From the NCBI GenBank assembly GCA_029224185.1, contig CM055196.1, positions 124,001 to 188,000 on the forward strand: DNA of 64,000 nucleotides, read 5' to 3'. The stretch is from Karalla daura. Taxonomy: Eukaryota > Chordata > Actinopteri > Chaetodontiformes > Leiognathidae. The notes beneath the pieces are model-generated. The model saw only the letters and a list, made by a program, of their open reading frames with translations. It was not told where the DNA came from and searched no databases. Shown piece by piece: positions 1 through 12,400 of this stretch; positions within the stretch are counted from its first letter, which is position 1; the number at the start of each line of letters is the position of its first letter. The position numbers and the translations under genes are program-made.

Positions 1-590
1 CGGGCCGACATGCGGGATCGCTTAAAAATCAGCTCTCGTGTCGCTCTTTTCAGGCCGCTCCCAGCCACACCCTAAGCAGCAGACAAATTCTTTTTTCCAG
101 TTTTGTAGGACCATTGGTGCTCTCTCATGTGGGGCAGGTCATACACCCGTGTGCCTTGTGTAATTAAAACGACGAGCCTCATCGTAGGCCCAGTGCAGCC
201 TTTTCTCTCCATAAGCCCCCATTCATTTTCCCACCGCAGCCATCAATGTTAAACCTTACACTTCTGCTCGCGACTGTGGCCACAGTTTTCATGGTATACA
301 CACCAAATCGTGTCATGGCATTCTGGAGACACTCCTCTACGGCGTGACAGTGAGTTCGTATTCCAGATAGTTGAAAGCGCAGTCTCCATAGAGCCAAATG
401 TTTATCATTTGGCCAATTTGGCTTTTTCCCTTAAGAATGAATGGGAAAAACAGAACTCCACAAACAAACATTCGCAACTTTGCCATACTTTGACTTTGAA
501 ACTTCATTTTCATTTCAAAAATTGAAGAATCTTGTGGTGCGTTTGTGTAGCGAGTTGCACGCTGATAGGTTGTATGGTTTTTCAGCAGCA
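1..590 (+). repeat. Diverged satellite monomer at left edge of window
   Basis: This copy aligns to the monomer throughout but carries private changes not seen in its neighbours. Examples are the altered 'caggccgctc' near 52, 'accattggtg' near 111, the changed 'gtgtgccttgtgtaatt' stretch near 150, 'cttctgctcg' near 262, and 'actcctctac' near 330. It is less homogenised than the following copies. Satellite monomers near an array edge are usually more diverged, so an edge or an old domain may lie to the left, outside the window. Confidence 0.75.
495..526. other. A/T-rich inverted repeat TTTGAAA...TTTCAAA (representative)
   Basis: TTTGAAA at 495-501 and TTTCAAA at 513-519 are exact reverse complements separated by 11 bases. 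An overlapping weaker pair joins CTTCA (502-506) with TGAAG (522-526 region). R-type monomers with 'cttccttttctttt' keep the outer arms but change the loop. The B type, with 'tttacaacaattg', loses the right arm. Confidence 0.7.
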
Positions 591-613
591 CCATTTCTGG
601 ACAACCATGTGCT

Positions 614-623
614 CAGGTACCTG
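614..623. other. KpnI-centred 10-bp palindrome CAGGTACCTG (representative)
   Basis: This perfect palindrome lies about 173 bases after the anchor. Its central bases vary by HOR class: GGTACC in L copies and in A, B, E and F, GGCACC in C and in the 32850/34391 type, and GGAACC in D. It is deleted at 56,157. KpnI digestion would therefore give ladders that differ by domain. Confidence 0.85.
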
Positions 624-742
624 CTCCAATGTATCCTCTGCTCACATGGTCATAGAAAGTGATGAGGCGTCCAGCTTCAATGCACCCCAGCAGATGGCAC
701 AATCCCTGGGAGACTCGCAGAGTGGGAAAGGGCCCCCTCAGC

Positions 743-758
743 ATTGGGCATGTCCAAT
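743..758. other. 16-bp near-palindrome ATTGG-GCATGT-CCAAT (representative)
   Basis: Arms ATTGG and CCAAT flank a CATG core. One position pair (G and T) does not match, and in a folded strand it would be a wobble pair. The element recurs in most monomers. Some copies weaken it, with 'gtacaatc' (4,611), 'gtcaaatc' (28,535, 60,325) or 'gcttgtcc' (42,407). Confidence 0.75.
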
Positions 759-1043
759 CTCTTCATAGCACCGGGCCGACATGCGGGATCGCATAAAAAT
801 CAGCTCTCGTTTCGCTCTTTTCACGCTGCTCCCAGCCACACCCTAAGCAGCAGACAAATTATTTTTTCCAGTTTTGTAGGAACATTGGTGCTCTCTGATG
901 CGGGGCAGGCCATTAACCCATGCGCCTTGTGAAATTTAAATGACGAGCATCATCGTAGACCCAGTGCAGCCTTTTCCCTCCATAAGCCCCCATTCATTTT
1001 CCCACCGCTGCCATCAATGTCAAACCTTACACTTCTCCTCGCG

Positions 1044-1057
1044 ACTGTGGCCACAGT
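1044..1057. other. Perfect 14-bp palindrome in each monomer (representative)
   Basis: The sequence ACTGTGGCCACAGT is its own reverse complement and has a BalI/MscI core. It lies about 603 bases after the anchor and recurs about once per monomer in both families. I found it broken at only three places: 'ccacattt' near 3,370 and its copy near 19,573, and 'actttggcc' at 58,121. The bases directly after it vary freely (ttttc, ttctc, ttcgc, ttgtc). No known binding factor is claimed. Confidence 0.9.
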
Positions 1058-1162
1058 TTTCATAGTACACACACCAAATCGTGTCAGGTCATTCTGGAGA
1101 CTCTCCCCTACGGCTTGACAGTGAGCTCATATTCCAGATTGGTGAAAGCGTTGTCTCCATAG

Positions 1163-1194
1163 AGCCAAATGTTTATCACTTGGCCAATTTGGCT
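1163..1194. other. Nested dyad AGCCAAAT...ATTTGGCT (representative)
   Basis: Arms AGCCAAAT (1163-1170) and ATTTGGCT (1187-1194) are exact reverse complements 16 bases apart. A perfect TTGGCCAA palindrome at 1180-1187 overlaps the right arm. The element could extrude as a hairpin or bind a dimeric factor. It contains CCAAT and TTGGC motifs of the kind bound by NF-Y and NF-I, but binding is only a possibility. It recurs about 50 bases before almost every anchor. Some copies change 'gtttatc' to 'gttgatc' between the arms, or lose the right arm ('aataaggc' in A, 'atttgac' in B, 'attaggc' in C). Confidence 0.85.
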
Positions 1195-2133
1195 TATTTC
1201 CCGTAAAAATTAATGGGAAAAACAGAACTCCACAAACAAACATTCGCAACGTTGCCATACTTTGACTTTGAAACTTCATTTTCATTTCAAAAATTGAAGA
1301 AGCTTGTGGTGTTTTTGTGTAGCGAGTTGCACGCTGATAGGTTGTATGGTTTGTCAGCAGCACCATTTCTGGACAACCATGTGCTCAGGTACCTGCTCCA
1401 ATGTATCCTCTGCTCACATGGTCATAGAAAGTGATGAGGCGTCCAGCTTCAATGCACCCCAGCAGATGGCACAATCCCTGGGAGACTCGCAGAGTGGGAA
1501 AGGGCCCCCTCAGCATTGGGCATGTCCAATCTCTTCATAGCACCGGGCCGACATGCGGGATCGCATAAAAATCAGCTCTCGTTTCGCTCTTTTCACGCTG
1601 CTCCCAGCCACACCCTAAGCAGCAGACAAATTATTTTTTCCAGTTTTGTAGGAACATTGGTGCTCTCTGATGCGGGGCAGGCCATAAACCCATGCGCCTT
1701 GTGAAATTTAAATGACGAGCATCATCGTAGGCCCAGTGCAGCCTTTTCCCTCCATAAGCCCCCATTCATTTTCCCACCGCTGCCATCAATGTCAAACCTT
1801 ACACTTCTCCTCGCGACTGTGGCCACAGTTTTCATAGTACACACACCAAATCGTGTCAGGTCATTCTGGAGACTCTCCCCTACGGCTTGACAGTGAGCTC
1901 ATATTCCAGATTGGTGAAAGCGTTGTCTCCATAGAGCCAAATGTTTATCACTTGGCCAATTTGGCTTATTTCCCGTAAAAATTAATGGGAAAAACAGAAC
2001 TCCACAAACAAACATTCGCAACGTTGCCATACTTTGACTTTGAAACTTCATTTTCATTTCAAAAATTGAAGAAGCTTGTGGTGTTTTTGTGTAGCGAGTT
2101 GCACGCTGATAGGTTGTATGGTTTGTCAGCAGC

Positions 2134-5100
2134 ACCATTTCTCGACGACCATGTGCTCAGGTACCTGCTCCAATGTCTCTTCTGCTTACATGGTTATACA
2201 AAGTGATGAGGCGTCCAGCTTCAGTGCACCCCAGCAGATGGCACAGGCCCTGGGAGACTCGCAGAGTGGGAAAGGGCCCCCTCAGCATTGGGCATGTCCA
2301 ATCTCTTCATAGCACCGGGCCGACATGCGGGATCGCATAAAAATCAGCTCTCGTTTCGCTCTTTTCACGCTGCTCCCAGCCACACCCTAAGCAGCAGACA
2401 AATTATTTTTTCCAGTTTTGTAGGAACATTGGTGCTCTCTCATGCGGGGCAGGCCATAAACCCGTGCGCCTTGTGAAATTTAAATGACGAGCATCATCGT
2501 AGGCCCAGTGCAGCCTTTTCCCTCCATAAGCCCCCATTCATTTTCCCACCGCTGCCATCAATGTCAAAACTTACACTTCTCCTCGCGACTGTGGCCACAG
2601 TTTTCATAGTACACACACCAAATCGTGTCAGGTCATTCTGGAGACTCTCCCCTACGGCTTGACAGTGAGCTCATATTCCAGATTGGTGAAAGCGTTGTCT
2701 CCATAGAGCCAAATGTTTATCACTTGGCCAATTTGGCTTATTTCCCGTAAAAATTAATGGGAAAAACAGAACTCCACAAACAAACATTCGCAACGTTGCC
2801 ATACTTTGACTTTGAAACTTCATTTTCATTTCAAAAATTGAAGAAGCTTGTGGTGTTTTTGTGTAGCGAGTTGCACGCTGATAGGTGGCATGGTTTTTCA
2901 GCAGCACCATTTCTCGACGACCATGTGCTCAGGTACCTGCTCCAATGTCTCTTCTGCTGACATTTTTATACAAAGTGATGAGGCGTCCAGCTTCAGTGCA
3001 CCCCAGCAGATGGCACAGGCCCTGGGAGACTCGCAGAGTGGGAAAGGGCCCCCTCAGCATTGGGCATGTCCAATCTCTTCATAGCACCGGGCCGACATGC
3101 GGGATCGCTTCAAAATCAGCTCTCGTTTCGCTCTTTTCACGCTGCTCTCAGCCACACACTAAGCAGCAGACAAAATCTTTTTTCCAGTTTTGTAGGAACA
3201 TTGGTGCTCTCTCATGCGGGGCAGGCCATAAACCCGTGCGCCTTGTGAAATTTAAACGACGAGCCTCATCGTAGACCCAGTGCAGCCTTTTCTCTCCATA
3301 AGCCCCCATTCATTGTCCCACCACTGCCATCAATGTTAAACGTTACACTTCTCCTCGCGACTGTGGCCACATTTCTCATAGTACACACACCAAATCGTGT
3401 CAGGGCATTCTGGAGACTCTCCCCTACGGTGTGACAGTGAGCTCATATTCCAGATTGGTGAAAGCGTTGTCTCCATAGAGCCAAATGTTTATCACTTGGC
3501 CAATTTGGCTTATTTCCCGTAAAAATTAATGGGAAAAACAGAACTCCACAAACAAACATTCGCAACGTTGCCATACTTTGACTTTGAAACGTCATTTTCA
3601 TTTCAAAAATTGAAGAAGCTTGTGGTGTTTTTGTGTAGCGAGTTGCACGCTGATAGGTGGCATGGTTTTTCAGCAGCACCATTTCTCGACGACCATGCGC
3701 TCAGGTACCTGCTCCAATGTCTCTTCTGCTGACATGGTTATACAAAGTGATGAGGCGTCCAGCTTCAGTGCACCCCAGCAGATGGCACAGGCCCTGGGAG
3801 ACTCGCAGAGTGGGAAAGGGCCCCCTCAGCATTGGGCATGTCCAATCTCTTCATAGCACCGGGCCGACATGCGGGATCGCTTCAAAATCAGCTCTCGTTT
3901 CGCTCTTTTCACGCTGCTCTCAGCCACACACTGAGCAGCAGACAAAATCTTTTTTCCAGTTTTGTAGGAACATTGGTGCTCTCTCATGCGGGGCAGGCCA
4001 TAAACCCGTGCGCCTTGTGAAATTTAAACGACGAGCCTCATCGTAGGCCCAGTGCAGCCTTTTCTCTCCATAAGCCCCCATTCATTGTCCCACCACTGCC
4101 ATCAATGTTATACGTTACACTTCTCCTCGCGACTGTGGCCACAGTTCTCATAGTACACACACCAAATCGTGTCAGGGCATTCTGGAGACTCTCCCCTACG
4201 GCGTGACAGTGAGCTCATATTCCAGATAGGTGAAAGTGTTGTCTCCATAGAGCCAAATGTTTATCACTTGGCCAATTTGGCTTTTTCCCAAAAGAATGAA
4301 TGGGAAAAACGGAACTCCACAAACAAACATTCGCAACGTTGCCATGCTTTGTCTTTGAAACTTCATTTTCATTTCAAAAATTGAAGAATCTTGTGGTGTG
4401 TTTGTGTAGCGAGTTGCACGCTGATAGGTTGTATGGTTTTTCAGCAGCACCATTTCTGGTCAACCACGTGCTCAGGTACCTGCTCCATTGTCTCCTCTGC
4501 TGACATGGTCATACAAAGTGATGAGGCGTCCAGCTTCAATGCACCCCAGCAGATGGCACAGGCCCTGGGAGACTCGCAGAGTGGGAAAGGGCCCCCTCAG
4601 CTTTGGGCATGTACAATCTCTTCATAGCACCGGGCCGTCATGCGGGATCGCATAAAAATCAGCTCTCGTTTCGCTCTTTTCACGCTGCTCCCAGCCACAC
4701 CCTAAGCAGCAGACAAATTATTTTTTCCAGTTTTGTAGGAACATTGGTGCTCTCTCATGCGGGGCAGGACATAAACCCGTGCGCTTTGTGAAATTTAAAT
4801 GACGAGCATCATCGTAGGCCCAGTGCAGCCTTTTCCCTCCATAAGCCCCCATTCATTTTCCCACCGCTGCCATCAATGTCAAACCTTACACTTCTCCTCG
4901 CGACTGTGGCCACAGTTTTCATAGCACACACACCAAATCGTGTCAGGTCATTCTGGAGACTCTCCCCTACGGCTTGACAGTGAGCTCATATTCCAGATTG
5001 GTGAAAGCGTTGTCTCCATAGAGCCAAATGTTTATCACTTGGCCAATTTGGCTTATTTCCCGTAAAAATTAATGGGAAAAACAGAACTCCACAAAAAACA

Positions 5101-8100
5101 TTCGCAACATTGCCATGCTTTGTCTTTGAAACTTCATTTTCATTTCAAAAACTGAAGAATCTTGTGGTGTTTTTGTGTAGCGATTTGCACGCTGATAGGT
5201 TGTATGGTTTTTCAGCAGCACCATTTCTCGACAACCATGTGCTCAGGTACCTGCTCCATTGTCTCCTCTGCTGACATGGTCATACAAAGTGATGAGGCGT
5301 CCAGCTTCAATGCACCCCAGCAGATGGCACAGGCCCTGGGAGACTCGCAGAGTGGGAAAGGGCCCCCTCAGCATTGGGCATGTCCAATCTCTTCATAGCA
5401 CCGGGCCGACATGCGGGATCGCTTCAAAATCAGCTCTCGTTTCGCTCTTTTCACGCTGCTCTCAGCCACACACTAAGCAGCAGACAAAATCTTTTTTCCA
5501 GTTTTGTAGGAACATTGGTGCTCTCTCATGCGGGGCAGGCCATAAACCCGTGCGCCTTGTGAAATTTAAACGACGAGCCTCATCGTAGGCCCAGTGCAGC
5601 CTTTTCTCTCCATAAGCCCCCATTCATTGTCCCACCACTGCCATCAATGTTAAACGTTACACTTCTCCTCGCGACTGTGGCCACAGTTCTCATAGTACAC
5701 ACACCAAATCGTGTCAGGGCATTCTGGAGACTCTCCCCTACGGCGTGACAGTGAGCTCATATTCCAGATTGGTGAAAGCGTTGTCTCCATAGAGCCAAAT
5801 GTTTATCACTTGGCCAATTTGGCTTATTTCCCGTAAAAATTAATGGGAAAAACAGAACTCCACAAACAAACATTCGCAACGTTGCCATACTTTGACTTTG
5901 AAACTTCATTTTCATTTCAAAAATTGAAGAAGCTTGTGGTGTTTTTGTGTAGCGAGTTGCACGCTGATAGGTGGCATGGTTTTTCAGCAGCACCATTTCT
6001 CGACGACCATGCGCTCAGGTACCTGCTCCAATGTCTCTTCTGCTGACATGGTTATACAAAGTGATGAGGCGTCCAGCTTCAGTGCACCCCAGCAGATGGC
6101 ACAGGCCCTGGGAGACTCGCAGAGTGGGAAAGGGCCCCCTCAGCATTGGGCATGTCCAATCTCTTCATAGCACCGGGCCGACATGCGGGATCGCTTCAAA
6201 ATCAGCTCTCGTTTCGCTCTTTTCACGCTGCTCCCAGCCACACACTAAGCAGCAGACAAAATTTTTTTTCCAGTTTTGTAGGAACATTGGTGCTCTCTCA
6301 TGCGGGGCAGGCCATAAACCCGTGCGCCTTGTGAAATTTAAACGACGAGCCTCATCGTAGGCCCAGTGCAGCCTCTTCTCTCCATAAGCCCCCATTCATT
6401 GTCCCACCACTGCCATCAATGTTAAACGTTACACTTCTCCTCGCGACTGTGGCCACAGTTCTCATAGTACACACACCAAATCGTGTCAGGGCATTCTGGA
6501 GACTCTCCCCTACGGCGTGACAGTGAGCTCATATTCCAGATTGGTGAAAGTGTTGTCTCCATAGAGCCAAATGTTTATCACTTGGCCGATTTGGCTTTTT
6601 CCCAAAAGAATGAATGGGAAAAACGGAACTCCACAAACAAACATTCGCAACATTGCCATGCTTTGTCTTTGAAACTTCATTTCCATTTCAAAAACTGAAG
6701 AATCTTGTGGTGTGTTTGTGTAGCGATTTTCACGCTGATAGGTTGTATGGTTTTTCAGCAGCACCATTTCTCGACAACCATGTGCTCAGGTACCTGCTCC
6801 ATTGTCTCCTCTGCTGACATGGTCATACAAAGTGATGAGGCGTCCAGCTTCAATGCACCCCAGCAGATGGCACAGGCCCTGGGAGACTCGCAGAGTGGGA
6901 AAGGGCCCCCTCAGCATTGGGCATGTCCAATCTCTTCATAGCACCGGGCCGACATGCGGGATCGCTTCAAAATCAGCTCTCGTTTCGCTCTTTTCACGCT
7001 GCTCTCAGCCACACCCTAAGCAGCAGACAAATTCTTTTTTACAGTTTTGTAGGAACATTGGTGCTCTCTCATACGGGGCAGGCCAGAAACCCGTGCGCCT
7101 TGTGAAATTTAAATGACGAGCATCACCGTAGGCACAGTGCAGCCTTTTCCCTCCATAAGCCCCCATTCATTTTCCCACCGCTGCCATCAATGTCAAACCT
7201 GACACTTCTCCTCGCGACTGTGGCCACAGTTTTCATAGCACACACACCAAATCGTGTCAGGTCATTCTGGAGACTCTCCCCTACGGCTTGACAGTGAGCT
7301 CATATTCCAGATTGGTGAAAGCGTTGTCTCCATAGAGCCAAATGTTTATCACTTGGCCAATTTGGCTTACTTCCCGTAAATATTAATGGGAAAAAAAGAC
7401 CTCCGCAAACAAACATTCGCAACGTTGCCATACTTTGACTTTGAAACTTCATTTTCATTTCAAAAATTGAAGAAGCTTGTGGTGTGTTTGTGTAGCGAGT
7501 TGCACGCTGATAGGTTGCATGGTTTTTCAGCAGCACCATTTCTCGACAACCATGTGCTCAGGTACCTGCTCCAATGTCTCCTCTGCTCACATGATCATAC
7601 AAAGTGATGAGGCGTTCAGCTTCAATGCACCCCAGCAGTCGGCACAGGCACTGGGAGACTCCCAGAGTTTGAAAGGACCCCCTCAGCATTGGGCATGTCC
7701 AACCTCTTCTTAGCACCGTGCCGACATGCGGGATCGCTTCAAAATCAGCTCTCGTTTCGCTCTTTTCACGCTGCCCCCAGCCACACCCTAAGCAGCAGAC
7801 AAATTCTTTTTTCCAGTTTTGTAGGAACATTGGTGCTCTCTCATGCGGGGCAGGCCAGAAACCCGTGCGCCTTGTGAAATTTAAACGACGTGCCTCATTG
7901 GATGGCCCAGTGCAGCCTTTTCTCTCCATAAGCCCCCATTCATTGTCCCACCACTGCCATCAATGTTAAACGTTTCACTTCTCCTCGCGACTGTGGCCAC
8001 AGTTTTCATGGTACACACACCAAATCGCGTCACGGCGTTCTGGAGACTCTCCCCTATGGCGTGACAGTGAGCTCGTATTCCAGATAGGTGAAAGCACAGT

Positions 8101-9450
8101 CTCCATAGAGCCAAATGTTGATCACTTGGCCAATTTGGCTTATTTCCCGTAAAAATTAATGGGAAAAACAGAACTCCACAAACAAACATTCGCAACGTTG
8201 CCATACTTTGACTTTGAAACTTCATTTTCATTTCAAAAATTGAAGAAGCTTGTGGTGTGTTTGTGTAGCGAGTTGCACGCTGATAGGTGGCATGGTTTTT
8301 CAGCAGCACCATTTCTCGACGACCATGCGCTCAGGTACCTGCTCCAATGTCTCTTCTGCTGACATGATCATACAAAGTGATGAGGCGTTCAGCTTCAATG
8401 CACCCCAGCAGTCGGCACAGGCACTGGGAGACTCCCAGAGTTTGAAAGGACCCCCTCAGCATTGGGCATGTCCAACCTCTTCTTAGCACCGTGCCGACAT
8501 GCGGGATCGCTTCAAAATCAGCTCTCGTTTCGCTCTTTTCACGCTGCCCCCAGCCACACCCTAAGCAGCAGACAAATTCTTTTTTCCAGTTTTGTAGGAA
8601 CATTGGTGCTCTCTCATGCGGGGCAGGCCAGAAACCCGTGCGCCTTGTGAAATTTAAACGACGTGCCTCATCGTATGGCCCAGTGCAGCCTTTTCTCTCC
8701 ATAAGCCCCCATTCATTGTCCCACCACTGCCATCAATGTTAAACGTTACACTTCTCCTCGCGACTGTGGCCACAGTTTTCATGGTACACACACCAAATCG
8801 CGTCACGGCGTTCTGGAGACTCTCCCCTATGGCGTGACAGTGAGCTCGTATTCCAGATAGGTGAAAGCACAGTCTCCATAGAGCCAAATGTTGATCACTT
8901 GGCCAATTTGGCTTATTTCCCGTAAAAATTAATGGGAAAAACAGAACTCCACAAACAAACATTCGCAACGTTGCCATACTTTGACTTTGAAACTTCATTT
9001 TCATTTCAAAAATTGAAGAAGCTTGTGGTGTTTTTGTGTAGCGAGTTGCACGCTGATAGGTGGCATGGTTTTTCAGCAGCACCATTTCTCGACGACCATG
9101 CGCTCAGGTACCTGCTCCAATGTCTCTTCTGCTGACATGGTTATACAAAGTGATGAGGCGTCCAGCTTCAGTGCACCCCAGCAGATGGCACAGGCCCTGG
9201 GAGACTCGCAGAGTGGGAAAGGGCCCCCTCAGCATTGGGCATGTCCAATCTCTTCATAGCACCGGGCCGACATGCGGGATCGCTTCAAAATCAGCTCTCG
9301 TTTCGCTCTATTCACGCTGCTCCCAGCCACACACTAAGCAGCAGACAAAATCTTTTTTCCAGTTTTGTAGGAACATTGGTGCTCTCTCATGCGGGGCAGG
9401 CCATAAACCCGTGCGCCTTGTGAAATTTAAACGACGAGCCTCATCGTAGG
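2134..9450 (+). repeat. Heterogeneous L-family monomers (template block)
   Basis: Nine to ten monomers of differing subtypes lie here. Some have 'aagctt' (HindIII) with 'cccgtaaaaattaatggg', for example the copies at 2757, 3529 and 5843. Others have 'aatctt' with 'cccaaaagaatgaatggg', for example 4300 and 6614. A third type at 7386 has 'aaaaaaagacctccg'. Most of this block reappears in rearranged order at 17.39-24.75 kb. The copy at 5072 lacks one base in its acaaacaaaca run, and the copy at 18189 shares that lesion. Confidence 0.85.
7590..8933 (+). repeat. Tandem monomer pair with 773-bp shift
   Basis: Sequence from about 7590 to 8160 recurs at about 8363 to 8933, a shift of 773. Both copies share rare markers: 'cagcagtcggcac', 'gactcccagagtttg', 'cttagcaccgtgcc', 'cgacgtgcctcat' and 'caaatcgcgtcacggcg'. 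They differ at a few bases, for example 'cattggatggcc' near 7897 against 'catcgtatggcc' near 8670. The same marker set recurs at 16.87-17.38 kb, 22.2-23.6 kb and 24.75-25.1 kb, and in part at 60.5-60.75 and 62.05-62.3 kb. Confidence 0.8.
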
Positions 9451-12400
9451 CCCAGTGCAGCCTTTTCTCTCCATAAGCCCCCATTCATTGTCCCACCACT
9501 GCCATCAATGTTAAACGTTACACTTCTCCTCGCGACTGTGGCCACAGTTCTCATAGTACACACACCAAATCGTGTCAGGGCATTCTGGAGACTCTCCCCT
9601 ACGGCGTGACAGTGAGCTCATATTCCAGATTGGTGAAAGTGTTGTCTCCATAGAGCCAAATGTTTATCACTTGGCCAATTTGGCTTTTTCCCAAAAGAAT
9701 GAATGGGAAAAACGGAACTCCACAAACAAACATTCGCAACATTGCCATGCTTTGTCTTTGAAACTTCATTTTCATTTCAAAAACTGAAGAATCTTGTGGT
9801 GTGTTTGTGTAGCGATTTTCACGCTGATAGGTTGTATGGTTTTTCAGCAGCACCATTTCTCGACAACCATGTGCTCAGGTACCTGCTCCATTGTCTCCTC
9901 TGCTTACATGGTTATACAAAGTGATGAGGCGTCCAGCTTCAGTGCACCCCAGCAGATGGCACAGGCCCTGGGAGACTCGCAGAGTGGGAAAGGGCCCCCT
10001 CAGCATTGGGCATGTCCAATCTCTTCATAGCACCGGGCCGACATGCGGGATCGCTTCAAAATCAGCTCTCGTTTCGCTCTTTTCACGCTGCTCCCAGCCA
10101 CACACTAAGCAGCAGACAAAATCTTTTTTCCAGTTTTGTAGGAACATTGGTGCTCTCTCATGCGGGGCAGGCCATAAACCCGTGCGCCTTGTGAAATTTA
10201 AACGACGAGCCTCATCGTAGGCCCAGTGCAGCCTTTTCTCTCCATAAGCCCCCATTCATTGTCCCACCACTGCCATCAATGTTAAACGTTACACTTCTCC
10301 TCGCGACTGTGGCCACAGTTCTCATAGTACACACACCAAATCGTGTCAGGGCATTCTGGAGACTCTCCCCTACGGCGTGACAGTGAGCTCATATTCCAGA
10401 TTGGTGAAAGTGTTGTCTCCATAGAGCCAAATGTTTATCACTTGGCCAATTTGGCTTTTTCCCAAAAGAATGAATGGGAAAAACGGAACTCCACAAACAA
10501 ACATTCGCAACATTGCCATGCTTTGTCTTTGAAACTTCATTTTCATTTCAAAAACTGAAGAATCTTGTGGTGTGTTTGTGTAGCGATTTTCACGCTGATA
10601 GGTTGTATGGTTTTTCAGCAGCACCATTTCTCGACAACCATGTGCTCAGGTACCTGCTCCATTGTCTCCTCTGCTTACATGGTTATACAAAGTGATGAGG
10701 CGTCCAGCTTCAGTGCACCCCAGCAGATGGCACAGGCCCTGGGAGACTCGCAGAGTGGGAAAGGGCCCCCTCAGCATTGGGCATGTCCAATCTCTTCATA
10801 GCACCGGGCCGACATGCGGGATCGCTTCAAAATCAGCTCTCGTTTCGCTCTTTTCACGCTGCTCCCAGCCACACACTAAGCAGCAGACAAAATCTTTTTT
10901 CCAGTTTTGTAGGAACATTGGTGCTCTCTCATGCGGGGCAGGCCATAAACCCGTGCGCCTTGTGAAATTTAAACGACGAGCCTCATCGTAGGCCCAGTGC
11001 AGCCTTTTCTCTCCATAAGCCCCCATTCATTGTCCCACCACTGCCATCAATGTTAAACGTTACACTTCTCCTCGCGACTGTGGCCACAGTTCTCATAGTA
11101 CACACACCAAATCGTGTCAGGGCATTCTGGAGACTCTCCCCTACGGCGTGACAGTGAGCTCATATTCCAGATTGGTGAAAGTGTTGTCTCCATAGAGCCA
11201 AATGTTGATCACTTGGCCAATTTGGCTTATTTCCCGTAAAAATTAATGGGAAAAACAGAACTCCACAAACAAACATTCGCAACGTTGCCATACTTTGACT
11301 TTGAAACTTCATTTTCATTTCAAAAATTGAAGAAGCTTGTGGTGTTTTTGTGTAGCGAGTTGCACGCTGATAGGTGGCATGGTTTTTCAGCAGCACCATT
11401 TCTCGACGACCATGCGCTCAGGTACCTGCTCCAATGTCTCTTCTGCTGACATGGTTATACAAAGTGATGAGGCGTCCAGCTTCAGTGCACCCCAGCAGAT
11501 GGCACAGGCCCTGGGAGACTCGCAGAGTGGGAAAGGGCCCCCTCAGCATTGGGCATGTCCAATCTCTTCATAGCACCGGGCCGACATGCGGGATCGCTTC
11601 AAAATCAGCTCTCGTTTCGCTCTTTTCACGCTGCTCCCAGCCACACACTAAGCAGCAGACAAAATCTTTTTTCCAGTTTTGTAGGAACATTGGTGCTCTC
11701 TCATGCGGGGCAGGCCATAAACCCGTGCGCCTTGTGAAATTTAAACGACGAGCCTCATCGTAGGCCCAGTGCAGCCTTTTCTCTCCATAAGCCCCCATTC
11801 ATTGTCCCACCACTGCCATCAATGTTAAACGTTACACTTCTCCTCGCGACTGTGGCCACAGTTCTCATAGTACACACACCAAATCGTGTCAGGGCATTCT
11901 GGAGACTCTCCCCTACGGCGTGACAGTGAGCTCATATTCCAGATTGGTGAAAGTGTTGTCTCCATAGAGCCAAATGTTTATCACTTGGCCAATTTGGCTT
12001 TTTCCCAAAAGAATGAATGGGAAAAACGGAACTCCACAAACAAACATTCGCAACATTGCCATGCTTTGTCTTTGAAACTTCATTTTCATTTCAAAAACTG
12101 AAGAATCTTGTGGTGTGTTTGTGTAGCGAGTTGCACGCTGATAGGTTGCATGGTTTTTCAGCAGCACCATTTCTCGACGACCATGCGCTCAGGTACCTGC
12201 TCCAATGTCTCTTCTGCTGACATGATCATACAAAGTGATGAGGCGTTCAGCTTCAGTGCACCCCAGCAGATGGCACAGGCCCTGGGAGACTCGCAGAGTG
12301 GGAAAGGGCCCCCTCAGCATTGGGCATGTCCAATCTCTTCATAGCACCGGGCCGACATGCGGGATCGCTTCAAAATCAGCTCTCGTTTCGCTCTTTTCAC

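Larger units (their letters stand above)
590..2133 (+). repeat. Near-identical monomer pair (772-bp shift)
   Basis: The interval 590-1361 and the interval 1362-2133 match almost base for base at a shift of 772. The few differences seen include 'ccattaaccc' at about 911 against 'ccataaaccc' at about 1683, and 'gtagacccag' against 'gtaggcccag' near 954 and 1726. The match ends near 2140, where 'ctggacaacc' becomes 'ctcgacgacc'. This is a recent single-monomer tandem duplication. Confidence 0.85.

Noticed and set aside
841..860. Telomere-like 'ccctaa' in 'cacaccctaagcag'
   Set aside because: A single occurrence per monomer, changed to 'cacactaag', 'cccgaag' or 'ccctaaac' in other copies. There is no tandem telomeric run.
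860..880. T run followed by 'ccag' as a splice acceptor or Pol III terminator
   Set aside because: The motif is there, but no exon, donor site, or A-box/B-box promoter could be found to go with it.
1550..1580. CENP-B box around the 'CGGG' motifs of the monomer
   Set aside because: The bases before each CGGG (in 'caccgggcc', 'atgcgggat' and 'atgcggggc') do not supply the TTCG and A positions of the minimal box, and the reverse-strand CCCG sites fail as well.
7881..8312. 143-codon minus-strand open frame (also at 8654-9085, 23314-23745 and 24858-25289)
   Set aside because: It exists only in one monomer subtype and is shortened elsewhere by single-base changes. There is no start context or domain, and it lies antisense to other equally long chance frames.
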